Below, piece by piece: positions 18,285 through 26,685 of a stretch of 64,000 nucleotides of DNA; position 1 is the stretch's first letter, and every line of letters begins with the position of its first letter. The stretch is from UBA1801 sp035353395. GTDB lineage: Bacteria; Acidobacteriota; Holophagae; Holophagales; Holophagaceae. The DNA is taken from contig DAOPZL010000013.1 in NCBI GenBank assembly GCA_035353395.1, positions 1-64,000 on the forward strand. Direction: 5' to 3'. Made by a program: the position numbers and the translations under genes. Under the pieces are notes generated by a model. The model did no database searches. It saw only the letters and a list, made by a program, of their open reading frames with translations, and was not told where the DNA came from.

Positions 18285-18796
18285 TGCTTCGCGTCCTGCG
18301 CCTGATGGCCTGCAACCTCTCCAAGGGCCCCGCCACCGTCCCCTTCCCCGGGCAAGTGCCGGCTCCGGACCAGTTCCGGGGCGCGGTCCGGCTCGAACCT
18401 TCCCGGTGCCTGGCCTGCGGCATGTGCGCCTATGTCTGCGTCAGCCGGGCCATCACCGGGGAGGACCGGACCGGCGAGTACCACTGGAGCTACGACCCGG
18501 GGCGCTGCACGTTCTGCGCCCGGTGCGCGGACCGCTGCCCCGGAGAAGCCCTGTCCATGGAGCCTGTCCCGCCGGAGCCCTACCGCCAGCAGGGCGGTCT
18601 CGCGAGGGAAGCCGCGGTCCCGCTGCCGGTCTGTCCGGACTGCGGGCAGCCTGTCCGCAACACCCCCGAGGCCTGGCTCCACGCCGCTTTCGGGCAGGTG
18701 GACGAGAGGACCCGGGAACTGGCGCGACTCTGCGTCCGCTGCCGGCGCAGGCGCCTGCAGCGCGGGATGAAGGCATCGAGAGGGGAGGAGGCATGA
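18284..18796 (+). CDS. Hydrogenase two-cluster ferredoxin subunit (NuoI/HycF-like) with extra CxxC pairs
   Basis: A 170-residue protein. Residues about 42-52 (CLACGMCAYVC) and 75-86 (CTFCARCADRCP) give two [4Fe-4S] sites, as in NuoI/HycF. The C-terminal part adds CPDCGQPV near 117 and CVRCRRRR near 152, two CxxC pairs that could form a zinc ribbon or another metal site. The ATG overlaps the previous stop (TGATG), and its own stop overlaps the next ATG. It would pass electrons between a soluble donor and the small subunit. Confidence 0.88.
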   Translation: MLRVLRLMACNLSKGPATVPFPGQVPAPDQFRGAVRLEPSRCLACGMCAYVCVSRAITGEDRTGEYHWSYDPGRCTFCARCADRCPGEALSMEPVPPEPYRQQGGLAREAAVPLPVCPDCGQPVRNTPEAWLHAAFGQVDERTRELARLCVRCRRRRLQRGMKASRGEEA

Positions 18797-19200
18797 CGGC
18801 GCAGGCGGTTCGGGAACGCGTGGGCGGAGCCTGGGTGGAAAGGTCCGACGGATGGTGGTGCAGCGTCCGGAGCGGGGAGATCCTGGCCATTGCCCGGGCG
18901 GTGCGGGTGGATGGCGTGCGTTTCGCGGCCCTCACCCTCTTCCCCGAGGGCGACCGCATGCGCTTCGCCTGGCACTGGGACTGCGAGGGGGTCCTGCTCA
19001 CCGCGGAGGCCCTCGCGGACCCGGGACAGGCGATCCCGAGCATCGCCGGGACCTGGCCGGGGGCCGACTGGGCGGAACGGGAGGCGCGCGACTACTACGC
19101 CGTCTCCTTCGAGGGCCGGGACAGCACGCCGCCCTTGATGCTGCGCGAGGCGGAGGCGCCGGGCGTCCTGCTCCGGCCCGGCGGGAAGGAGCAGGCATGA
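18793..19200 (+). CDS. Hydrogenase NuoC-like subunit (HycE N-terminal type)
   Basis: A 135-residue soluble protein. WPGADWAEREARDYYAVSFE near residues 94-113 matches the 30-kDa (NuoC) signature in which an ExxD element precedes the aromatic turn. The following STPPLMLRE resembles the conserved end. In E. coli HycE this domain is fused to the large subunit; here it is separate and overlaps it by 4 bp. It helps dock the large subunit. Confidence 0.85.
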   Translation: MTAQAVRERVGGAWVERSDGWWCSVRSGEILAIARAVRVDGVRFAALTLFPEGDRMRFAWHWDCEGVLLTAEALADPGQAIPSIAGTWPGADWAEREARDYYAVSFEGRDSTPPLMLREAEAPGVLLRPGGKEQA

Positions 19201-20273
19201 GCTACACGATCCCCATCGGTCCCTACCATCTGGCCCTGGAGGAGCCCTACAAGATCGAGGTCCACTGCGAGGGTGAGACGGTCACCGGGGCCGACCTCAA
19301 GGTCGGCTTCAACTTCCGCGGCATCGAGTGGCTCGCCGAGCGGAAGAACCTGACCCAGAGCATCGCCCTCATGGAGCGGGTCTGCGGCATCTGTTCCAAC
19401 GTGCACTCCATGACCTTCTGCCTCGCCCTGGAGCGGATCGGCCGGATCGAGGTCCCGGCGCGCGCCCAGTACATCCGCGTCGTCATGGCCGAGCTGGAGC
19501 GCATCCATTCGCACCTGCTCTGGGCGGGCGTCGCCGCCGAGCTGACGGGGTTCCACACCCTGTTCATGACCTGCTTCAACCTGCGGGAGGACGTCATGGA
19601 CCTCCTGGAGGCCATCAGCGGCAATCGCGTGAACTACTCGATGAACCGCATCGGGGGCGTGAACCGCGACATCCTGTGCCCGGACGACATCCGGGCCGGG
19701 ATCCGGACGATCCGGGGGGAACTGGAGCGCTCGCTGATTCCCATCTTCACCCAGGACCGCATCCTGGCCGCCCGCTGCGCCGGCGTGGGAGTCCTGGCGC
19801 GGGAGGACGCGCTGGCCTGGGGCGCCGTCGGCCCCCTGGCCCGCGCCTCCGGCGTCGACCAGGATCTGCGCAGGGACGCGCCCTACCTGGTCTACGGGGA
19901 GCTGGACTTCCAGGTGCCCGTCCGCGCCGAAGGGGATGTCTTCGCCAGGGTCGTCGTGCGGGCCCTGGAGCTCCTGGAGAGCTGCCGCCTCGTCGAACAG
20001 GCGCTGGACCGCATGCCCGCGGGTCCCCTCCACGGGCCGGACCACTACTTCGTCACGCCCGGCGAGACGACGATGCGCATCGAGGCTCCCCGGGGCGAAG
20101 TGTTCTACTTCGTCGCCACGGACGGCACGGACCGGCCCCGGCGGGTGAAGGTCCGCACCCCCACCTTCGCCAACATCCCCACCGTCCTTCCCATGGTCCG
20201 GCATGCGGCCCTGGCCGACGTGCCCTTGATCCAGGCCTCCATCGATCCCTGCTACTCCTGCACGGACCGCTGA
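19197..20273 (+). CDS. Group 4 [NiFe] hydrogenase large subunit (NuoD/HycE-like), with all four Ni ligands
   Basis: A 358-residue catalytic subunit. The N-terminal L1 motif RVCGICSNVH (about 60-69) and the C-terminal L2 motif DPCYSCTDR (350-358) supply the four Cys of the Ni-Fe site, so this is a hydrogenase and not a Cys-less complex I relative. The protein stops exactly at the Arg after the L2 motif, where other large subunits are cleaved by a maturation protease; no tail is encoded. GFNFRGIEWLAERKN near 37-51 is the NuoD-like core. No hyp genes are in the window. Its last 22 bases overlap the convergent kinase gene. Confidence 0.95.
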   Translation: MSYTIPIGPYHLALEEPYKIEVHCEGETVTGADLKVGFNFRGIEWLAERKNLTQSIALMERVCGICSNVHSMTFCLALERIGRIEVPARAQYIRVVMAELERIHSHLLWAGVAAELTGFHTLFMTCFNLREDVMDLLEAISGNRVNYSMNRIGGVNRDILCPDDIRAGIRTIRGELERSLIPIFTQDRILAARCAGVGVLAREDALAWGAVGPLARASGVDQDLRRDAPYLVYGELDFQVPVRAEGDVFARVVVRALELLESCRLVEQALDRMPAGPLHGPDHYFVTPGETTMRIEAPRGEVFYFVATDGTDRPRRVKVRTPTFANIPTVLPMVRHAALADVPLIQASIDPCYSCTDR

Positions 20274-23200
20274 CGCGAACCCTCGCGGAGGATCTCGGCC
20301 ACGGTGGCGGCCAGCTCGGCGCGGCGGAAGGGCTTGTGCAGGAACCCGGCCGGCTCGCCGCGCTTCAGCCCGGAGAGCTCGCCTTCCTTCGAGAACCCCG
20401 AGCAGATGATCACGGGGATGGTCCCGTCCAGCTCCTGGATCCGGTTGAAGGTATCCCGCCCGCCCATGACGGGCATGATCATGTCCAGGACGACAAGCCG
20501 TATCTCGTGCTTCCGCGCCGCCAGGACCTCGAGGCCCGTCCTGCCGTTCTCGGCGGTCAGCACGGTATACCCCAGCTCCTCCAGCATGGCCTTGGCGGTG
20601 ATGCGGATCAGCTCGTCGTCGTCGATGACGAGCAGCGTGCCGCTCCCGCGCTCGACCGGGAGTTCCGCGGGCACGGGGAGGCTCACCTCCGAGGCGAGCG
20701 GAAGGTACACGTGGAAGACGGTGCCCTTCTCCGGCTCGGAATAGACCGTGATCGCGCCGTGGTGGTCCTGGACCGTTCCGTAGACGGCCGACAGGCCGAG
20801 ACCCGTGCCCATGCCCTGCTCCCGGGTCGTGAAGAACGGCTCGAAGACGCGCTTCAGGGTCTCCGGCGACATGCCCTGTCCGGTGTCCCTGACGGCGATC
20901 TCGAGATAGTTGCCCGGCTCCAGCGCGAAGGGGGAGAGCCTGCAGTAGGCTTCGTCGAGCACGACGTCCTCCAGCTGGAAGACGAGGGTGCCCCCCTCCG
21001 GCATGGCGTGGCCGGCGTTGATCCCCATGTTCATGAAGGCGTTCTGGAGGAGCGCGTCGTCCCCGACCACCCAGGTGGAAGGAGCCGAACCCGCGACCGT
21101 GATCTCGATGCGCTTGTCGATCGTCCTGCGGAGGATGGCGGCGGTGTCGTTCACGATGGCCGCCACGTCCACCGGGGAGCTGGACTTGGCGCTCTTGCGG
21201 GAGAACGCGAGGAGCTTCTTGGTCAGCTGCCCCGCCCGCTCGGCCGCCAGGAGGACCAGGTCCACGAGCTTCCAGCCCTGCTTCGAGAGCTGGTCCTGGC
21301 GGAGCAGCTCCGCGGCGTTGATGATCGCCGTGAGCGTGTTGTTGAAGTCGTGGGCCACGCCGCCCGCGAGCTGACCCACGGCTTCCATCTTCTGGCTCTG
21401 GTTGAGCTGCTCCCTCAGCTTCTTCTGCTCGGTCACGTCCAGGAGGAAGCCCGTGAGGTGCGTCTGGTCTTCCGCGAGGTCGGCGAACAGCATGTGCCAC
21501 TTGATCCTTCCGTTCGCGAGACGGGTCTCCATCTCGTACCCGTGGACCTGGCCCTTGCGGCGCAGGATGTCGATGAGCGTCCAGTAGTGTTCGACGTGGT
21601 GCCACCGCTTGGCCACTTCCCCGTAGAGCTGGTTCAGCTCCTCGAAGGAGGCGCACTCGAACTGGTTCAGGACTCCCTGGTTCGCGTATTCGAACCCCCC
21701 GCCGATGCGGGTGCGGAAGATGCCCAGGGGCGCGCTCTCGACGATGTGCCGGTACTGCTCCTCGCTCGCCCGCAAGGCCAGGCTCATCCGTTTCTCGCTG
21801 GTCACGTCCCGGCCCTCGGCGATGAGGTGGATGATCTCCCCTCTGGCGTTGCGCAGGGGGGACAGCGAGAAGTCGATCTGCCGGACTTCCCCGCCGGCGC
21901 ACTGGCAGGTCGCGTCGCCCCTGAAGACCTCCCCCGCGGCGGCGTCCGCAATGGCCTGCCGGACCCGCGCCTGTTCCTCGGGAGAATGGGACCACCAGGG
22001 CGCTTCCCAGAACGGGCGGCGGACGACCGATTCGAGCGAGGAGCCGACCACCTCCAGGGATGTCCGGTTGCAGTATTCCACTTTCCCGTCGGGGGAGATC
22101 AGAGCGTAGAAGTGGAGCGCGTTGTCGATGGCCGACTTGAGCAGGGCTTCGCTCTCCTGCAGGGAGCTGACCGAGGCCGCGATGTGGGCCGCCATGGTGT
22201 TGAAGGCCGTCCCGAGGCGGTGGAGCTCGTCGTGCCCCGAAACCTCGCATTCGGCCCGGTAGTCCCCCGCCGCGAGGGCCTCGGTGGCGGCCGTCAGCTG
22301 TTCGATCCTGGTGATCACCGTCCGGCGGAGCAGCAGCAGCGTGCCCGCCACCCCGAGGAGCGCCAGGAGGGAAGCACCGCCCACCAGGGCGAGGATCCTG
22401 TGGTCGGCCTCCGCCGTGATCACCTTCTCTGGGACGGAAAGGACCACCGTCCAGCCCCCGGCCGCTTCTCCCAGGCTGATGGTCGTGAAGGCGTGGAGCG
22501 TTCCGTCCACCTCCACTACCCCCTGGCCCTTCTCGGGGATCTCGGGGATCGCGAGCCGCGGGTCGCGTTTCTGGCCCACCAGCTCGGGGTGGCCGGTCGC
22601 CCCGGCGACCATTCCCTGCTGGGAGAGGATGCAAAGCCTCCCCGTGCCCCCATAGAGCGAGACCTGGTCGGTGAGGTGCTGCAGGAAGTCGAGCCGGTAG
22701 TCGACCCCGGCGATGCCGTTGAAGCGCTTCTTGATGATGATCGGCGCCACCAGGGACGTCATGAAGACCGGCCGGCCCCGGACCGGGTACACGTACGGCT
22801 CGACCACCGTCTCCCGCAGGGTCTGCCTGGGCACGAGGTAGTAGTCCCCGATGCCCGGGGTTTCATAGGAGGTGATGGCCTCGCACTGGATCGAGCCGTC
22901 CTGGCCCCGGTTCCAGTAGGGGATGAATCGGCCTGTCCGGTCGTGGCCCGGCGTTCCCGCATAGCGCGCGTCCTGGCCGTCGAAGGCGTTCGGCTCCCAC
23001 AGGGTGTATGTGGCAAGGAAGTCAGGGTTTCCTTCCAGGATCCGGCGCAGCAGGACGTTGGTCGATTCCCGGGACTCGCCCTGTCCGATCTCCTGCCTTG
23101 CGGTGATGCCTTGCGCGAGGGTCCGGGCCACGTCCATCGCCCGGTTCAGGGGCCTCTGGAACGTCCGCGCCTCCTGCCGGGCCATGGCCAGCATGTGGGT

Positions 23201-23329
23201 CCGCGCCTTCTCCACCGACTCCGACTGGGTCACCTTGGCGAAGTAGCCGATGATCACGGCGTTCAGCGTGACCACGACGAGGCCCACCCACAGGGAGAGT
23301 CGGAACTGCAGGGAGGACAACCGGGCCAT
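20252..23329 (-). CDS. Hybrid sensor histidine kinase with Cache, HAMP, two PAS and a receiver domain
   Basis: A 1025-residue membrane sensor. TM1 is at about 10-31 and TM2 at about 312-336, flanking a periplasmic dCache-like region. HAMP covers about 336-390, PAS-like domains about 395-510 and 520-635, and the kinase core 645-880. His660 in VAHDFNN is the phospho-acceptor, and the N and G boxes are at about 770 and 815-845. A receiver at about 897-1015 has Asp949 and Lys999. ATG 23329 follows GGAG. The stop overlaps the hydrogenase large-subunit gene by 22 bp on the opposite strand. No output regulator is adjacent, and the ligand is unknown. Confidence 0.92.
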   Translation of the reverse strand: MARLSSLQFRLSLWVGLVVVTLNAVIIGYFAKVTQSESVEKARTHMLAMARQEARTFQRPLNRAMDVARTLAQGITARQEIGQGESRESTNVLLRRILEGNPDFLATYTLWEPNAFDGQDARYAGTPGHDRTGRFIPYWNRGQDGSIQCEAITSYETPGIGDYYLVPRQTLRETVVEPYVYPVRGRPVFMTSLVAPIIIKKRFNGIAGVDYRLDFLQHLTDQVSLYGGTGRLCILSQQGMVAGATGHPELVGQKRDPRLAIPEIPEKGQGVVEVDGTLHAFTTISLGEAAGGWTVVLSVPEKVITAEADHRILALVGGASLLALLGVAGTLLLLRRTVITRIEQLTAATEALAAGDYRAECEVSGHDELHRLGTAFNTMAAHIAASVSSLQESEALLKSAIDNALHFYALISPDGKVEYCNRTSLEVVGSSLESVVRRPFWEAPWWSHSPEEQARVRQAIADAAAGEVFRGDATCQCAGGEVRQIDFSLSPLRNARGEIIHLIAEGRDVTSEKRMSLALRASEEQYRHIVESAPLGIFRTRIGGGFEYANQGVLNQFECASFEELNQLYGEVAKRWHHVEHYWTLIDILRRKGQVHGYEMETRLANGRIKWHMLFADLAEDQTHLTGFLLDVTEQKKLREQLNQSQKMEAVGQLAGGVAHDFNNTLTAIINAAELLRQDQLSKQGWKLVDLVLLAAERAGQLTKKLLAFSRKSAKSSSPVDVAAIVNDTAAILRRTIDKRIEITVAGSAPSTWVVGDDALLQNAFMNMGINAGHAMPEGGTLVFQLEDVVLDEAYCRLSPFALEPGNYLEIAVRDTGQGMSPETLKRVFEPFFTTREQGMGTGLGLSAVYGTVQDHHGAITVYSEPEKGTVFHVYLPLASEVSLPVPAELPVERGSGTLLVIDDDELIRITAKAMLEELGYTVLTAENGRTGLEVLAARKHEIRLVVLDMIMPVMGGRDTFNRIQELDGTIPVIICSGFSKEGELSGLKRGEPAGFLHKPFRRAELAATVAEILREGSRQRSVQE

Positions 23330-23671
23330 CGAGCACTCCATCGTGCCGTGTTGATGCGGGAGTATAATCCGGCGCCTCCAGGCCGCCAGCGGGAACCCCC
23401 GGGGACCGGCATGTTTTTCCAGTCGCGACGGCACCAAGGGACGTTTCGGGCGCGTCCATGCGATGTTCATGACGAGTATCCCCTGGAGGGCCTGTCCGGC
23501 GCCGGGTCGGGTGCGGCCGAGGTCCGGCTCGAATGCTGAGCAGCATACTTCGGACGGATCGGCCCTTCCGGTCGGCGATTCGTGCTATTCACTTGGTCTA
23601 GCACCAGGAGACGCGCCTCCATGAAGGCCTTCCTCCCGGCGCCGTGATCAAGGCTGATCAGCGAGGACGCG
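23330..23671. other. Divergent intergenic region between kinase and pyrophosphatase genes
   Basis: These 342 bp hold no convincing gene. A TATACT -10-like box for the kinase is on the minus strand at 23361-23366. A 6-bp inverted repeat (GTGCTA / TAGCAC, 11-bp spacer) lies near 23581-23603 ahead of the pyrophosphatase gene. GAGG at 23663-23666 serves as that gene's ribosome site. Confidence 0.45.
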
Positions 23672-25327
23672 ATGGAAAGAATTGTCTATGTCGTTGGCCA
23701 CAAGAATCCCGATACCGATTCCGTCGTGTCCGCCGTGGCCTACGCCGGCCTGAAGCGCAGCCTGGGCATGGGCGAGTGCCGCGCGGTTCGCGCCGGGGCC
23801 GTGAACCCCCAGACCGAATACATCTTCGACCGTTTCGGCCTCGACCTGCCCGAATTCCTGCCCGACCTGGTCCCGAAGGTCCGTTACTTCCTCGAACCCG
23901 GGGCTCCGACGGTCCAGGACACGGCCCCCTTGTGGGAGGCGCTCGGCCTCATGGGCCAGGGGGAGCGCAAGGTCCTCCCCATCGTCGACGCGGCGGGGCG
24001 CTACCGCTCCATGCTCCACTACGGGGCCTTCGCCGAGAACATCCTCGCGAAGATCAATCCCCACAAGAAGGCGGTGGTGCCCACGAGCGTCCGCCTGCTG
24101 CTGAAGACGATCCAGGCGCAGCCTCTCGTCACCTTCGAGGAGGACGCGGTCTTCAAGGCCCGCGTCGTCGTGGCGGCCCTGGAAACGGAAGCCTTCCGGG
24201 AACACCTCTTCCGGGAACCCGTCGAGAACTCCGTGGTGCTGGTCGGGAACCGGGAGGACGTCCAGAGGATCGCCATCGAGGCGGGGGTGCGCGCCCTCGT
24301 CGTCACCAACGGGAACGTGGTCGCCAAGGACCTGCGCGAACTCGCCGAAACGCGCAGGGTGTCCATCCTCGTCTCGCCCTACGATACTTCCGGGACCTCG
24401 CTCCTCGTGCTCTATTCCACGCCCGTCTGGACCATGGGGGACGCCTCCATCGGGGCGATCCGCGAGGACGACACGCTCCGGTCGGCCAAGTCGGCCCTTG
24501 CGTCCTCGCCCAGCCGCTCCGTGCCCGTGGTCGACGACGAGGACAAGGTCATCGGGATCTTCACCGAAGGCGACCTCATCCGGGAGCCCAACATCGAAGT
24601 CATCCTGGTGGACCACAACGAGCTTTCCCAGTCCATCGACGGCATCGAGAACTACAACATCCTGGAGGTGATCGACCACCATCGTCTCGGCGCGCTCACG
24701 ACGAAGACGCCGATCACCTTCATCAACCGCGTCGTGGGCTCCACGAGCACGATCATCGCGGAGATGTACCGGGAGTGCCGTCTGCCCATCCCGCGGCCCA
24801 TCGCCTCGATCCTCCTCTGCGGCCTGCTTTCGGACACCCTCGTGCTCAACTCCGCGACCACGACCGATGTCGACCGCGAAGTCGCCGAGTACCTCGCCAA
24901 CATCACGGATCTCGAGATCGAGGCACTGGGCAAGGACATCCAGGGCTCGGCGTCGGTGGCCGCCCGGATGCCTCCGGCGGAAATGATCCGCGTCGACCGG
25001 AAGGACTACGCCGTCTCGGGCAGGCGCGTCAGCGTGAGCCAGATCGAGGTGACGCACACCGACGAGGTGCTGGCCCGCGCCGATTCGATCCGCGAGGCCC
25101 TCCGCGCCCTTCGCGCCGAAGGGGGCTACTACTTCGCGACGCTCATGGTGACCGACATCAGCGAACTGACGAGCCTCCTCCTCATCGACGCCGAGAAGGA
25201 CTTCGTCGCCCTGCTCAACTATCCCCGGATCGGCCACGGCGTCTACGTGCTCAAGGACGTGCTGTCGCGGAAGAAACAGCTCATGCCGGCGCTCATCGAG
25301 CTCATCGAGAAGGCGGTCGAGGGCTGA
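23672..25327 (+). CDS. ppaC: Manganese-dependent (family II) inorganic pyrophosphatase with CBS and DRTGG regulatory insert
   Basis: A 551-residue cytoplasmic enzyme that hydrolyses pyrophosphate. Metal-binding motifs are GHKNPDTDS (9-17), DHN at 314-316, DHHRLG (335-340) and LLSDTL (385-390), and the C-terminal DHHA2 domain covers about 415-551. Between the two halves of the DHH domain lie a CBS motif (about 68-125), a DRTGG-like domain (about 140-250) and a second CBS (about 250-305). In characterised relatives such inserts bind adenine nucleotides and control activity. Family II enzymes without the insert are near 310 residues, so the length fits the regulated class. Start ATG follows GAGG. 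Confidence 0.92.
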   Translation: MERIVYVVGHKNPDTDSVVSAVAYAGLKRSLGMGECRAVRAGAVNPQTEYIFDRFGLDLPEFLPDLVPKVRYFLEPGAPTVQDTAPLWEALGLMGQGERKVLPIVDAAGRYRSMLHYGAFAENILAKINPHKKAVVPTSVRLLLKTIQAQPLVTFEEDAVFKARVVVAALETEAFREHLFREPVENSVVLVGNREDVQRIAIEAGVRALVVTNGNVVAKDLRELAETRRVSILVSPYDTSGTSLLVLYSTPVWTMGDASIGAIREDDTLRSAKSALASSPSRSVPVVDDEDKVIGIFTEGDLIREPNIEVILVDHNELSQSIDGIENYNILEVIDHHRLGALTTKTPITFINRVVGSTSTIIAEMYRECRLPIPRPIASILLCGLLSDTLVLNSATTTDVDREVAEYLANITDLEIEALGKDIQGSASVAARMPPAEMIRVDRKDYAVSGRRVSVSQIEVTHTDEVLARADSIREALRALRAEGGYYFATLMVTDISELTSLLLIDAEKDFVALLNYPRIGHGVYVLKDVLSRKKQLMPALIELIEKAVEG

Positions 25328-25340
25328 GGCCGGGGGCGCC

Positions 25341-25943
25341 TCATTCCACCGTGTCGCGGACGACGAGCCCTTTCTCCCGCAGGAACGCGAAGACCTTCTC
25401 GTGGTCGCCGGGCCAGGCGTCGAGGCCGTCGATGACCCGGACCGCCTCGATCATCTTCATGGACTCGCTGTGCCAGTGGCGGTGGTAGTCGGACGGCCCC
25501 AGGCAGGTGGGCGCGGAGACGTAGGTCGGCTCGAACTCCCCGCCCAGGATGTGGCTGAAGATGTAGGACACCCGGGGAATGTGGTAGCAGGAACTGACCA
25601 CGATCGGGGCCCGGCATCCGCTCTCCAGGAGGAGCAGCTTGGAATAGACGGCGTTGCTGACCGTGTCGAGGGACGTCTCCTCGAGCGCGAGGTCCTCCGG
25701 AGGCACGCCGCCCGCCTCGTGGAGGTATTGCCATCCGGCCTTCGCCTCGGTGATCCCGTGCCGGCCGACGTCCCCGCCGATGACGACGATGCGCGGACCG
25801 AGCCCGGCCGCCTTCTTCTCCCGGTAGACCTCGAGCGCCTTGTCGAGGCGGTGGCGGAAGAGGCCGCCGATGCGGCCGCCTTCATCGAGGCGGCGTCCCA
25901 GCACGAGGATGTCCAGGCAGGATCGGAGAGTGTCGGGGCTCAC
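25341..25943 (-). CDS. YdcF/SanA-like DUF218 protein
   Basis: A 200-residue protein of the ElyC/SanA/YdcF family. Family features are the N-terminal DILVLGRRLDEGG, PRIVVIGGDVG near residues 50-60, ETSLDTVSNAVYSKLLL near 88-104 and IVVSSCYHIPR near 114-124. No membrane segment is seen, unlike SanA or ElyC. Some relatives act in envelope biogenesis, but the biochemical role is unknown. It converges with the pyrophosphatase gene, 13 bp apart. Confidence 0.8.
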   Translation of the reverse strand: MSPDTLRSCLDILVLGRRLDEGGRIGGLFRHRLDKALEVYREKKAAGLGPRIVVIGGDVGRHGITEAKAGWQYLHEAGGVPPEDLALEETSLDTVSNAVYSKLLLLESGCRAPIVVSSCYHIPRVSYIFSHILGGEFEPTYVSAPTCLGPSDYHRHWHSESMKMIEAVRVIDGLDAWPGDHEKVFAFLREKGLVVRDTVE

Positions 25944-26090
25944 GCGGGATTCCTCCGCTGGGGGGCAGGGGCGTTCCGGGCCCGCCCGGCCAGTCCTACG
26001 TTGTCACAGGGGAGCCGGCGGGTCATCCGGAATTTCCCGAACAGGCACGAAAAAGGGGATGGACGCCGGGCGGATCGCGGAGGAGGACGC

Positions 26091-26624
26091 TCACGCCTTC
26101 CTGCCCGCGGCCTGGCGGATGCCGGTCCTTTCCGTGGGGCCGATGCCCAGGGATTCGAGGAACTGTTCATGGGCTTCGGGGGCGCGCGCCTCGAATTCCC
26201 GGTGCCAGGCGTCCATGGCCTCGTCGTCCATGCCGGCGGCCTGGAACATCTCGACCCAGATGGTCCTGTCCAGGGCCGCCCATCGCCAGCCGCTGGCCTT
26301 CAGGTGGAGCATCTGCGCGACGAGGCGCTGCTTGGCCTGGAGCGCGCGGATCTCGTCCCCGAGACTCTGCAGTCTCTGCTGGAGGAGGTCCTCGCGGGCG
26401 TCCCCGGCCGTCTCCAGCCTCAGCAGGCTCCGGATGTCCTTCAGGCTGAGTCCGGCCTGGCGGTAGCGGCAGATGCGCGCCAGGCGCTCGCGGTCCAGCT
26501 CGGAGTAGCGCCGGCCGCCGGCCCGGTCCCGGCGCGAGGGCGAGAACAGGCCCAGGCGGTCGTAGTAGAGCAGCGTGCTGCGGGAAAGGCCGAACTCGCG
26601 TCCCAGTTCGGTGATACGGTGCAT
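26091..26624 (-). CDS. MerR-family transcriptional regulator
   Basis: A 177-residue regulator. The N-terminal winged helix has RITELGREFGLSRSTLLYYD, with GGRRYSELDRERLARI following, as in MerR proteins. A coiled coil covers about 75-115. The C-terminal part lacks an obvious Cys metal site and resembles a small effector-binding region. ATG 26624 follows GGAG; ATG 26636 is an alternative. It is the second gene after the MFS transporter, 61 bp away, so both may be transcribed from the promoter at 27903-27933. Confidence 0.9.
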   Translation of the reverse strand: MHRITELGREFGLSRSTLLYYDRLGLFSPSRRDRAGGRRYSELDRERLARICRYRQAGLSLKDIRSLLRLETAGDAREDLLQQRLQSLGDEIRALQAKQRLVAQMLHLKASGWRWAALDRTIWVEMFQAAGMDDEAMDAWHREFEARAPEAHEQFLESLGIGPTERTGIRQAAGRKA

Positions 26625-26685
26625 GGCAGGCTCCATCCGCGTTCAGGTCCCCAGTCCTGATTCTTCGGCCAGGGGAGGGTGGAGA

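Noticed and set aside
19197..20273. Reading the NuoD-like protein as a complex I subunit or an Ehr-type non-hydrogenase
   Set aside because: Both Cys pairs that bind Ni (CGIC and CYSC) are present, so a true [NiFe] site is expected.
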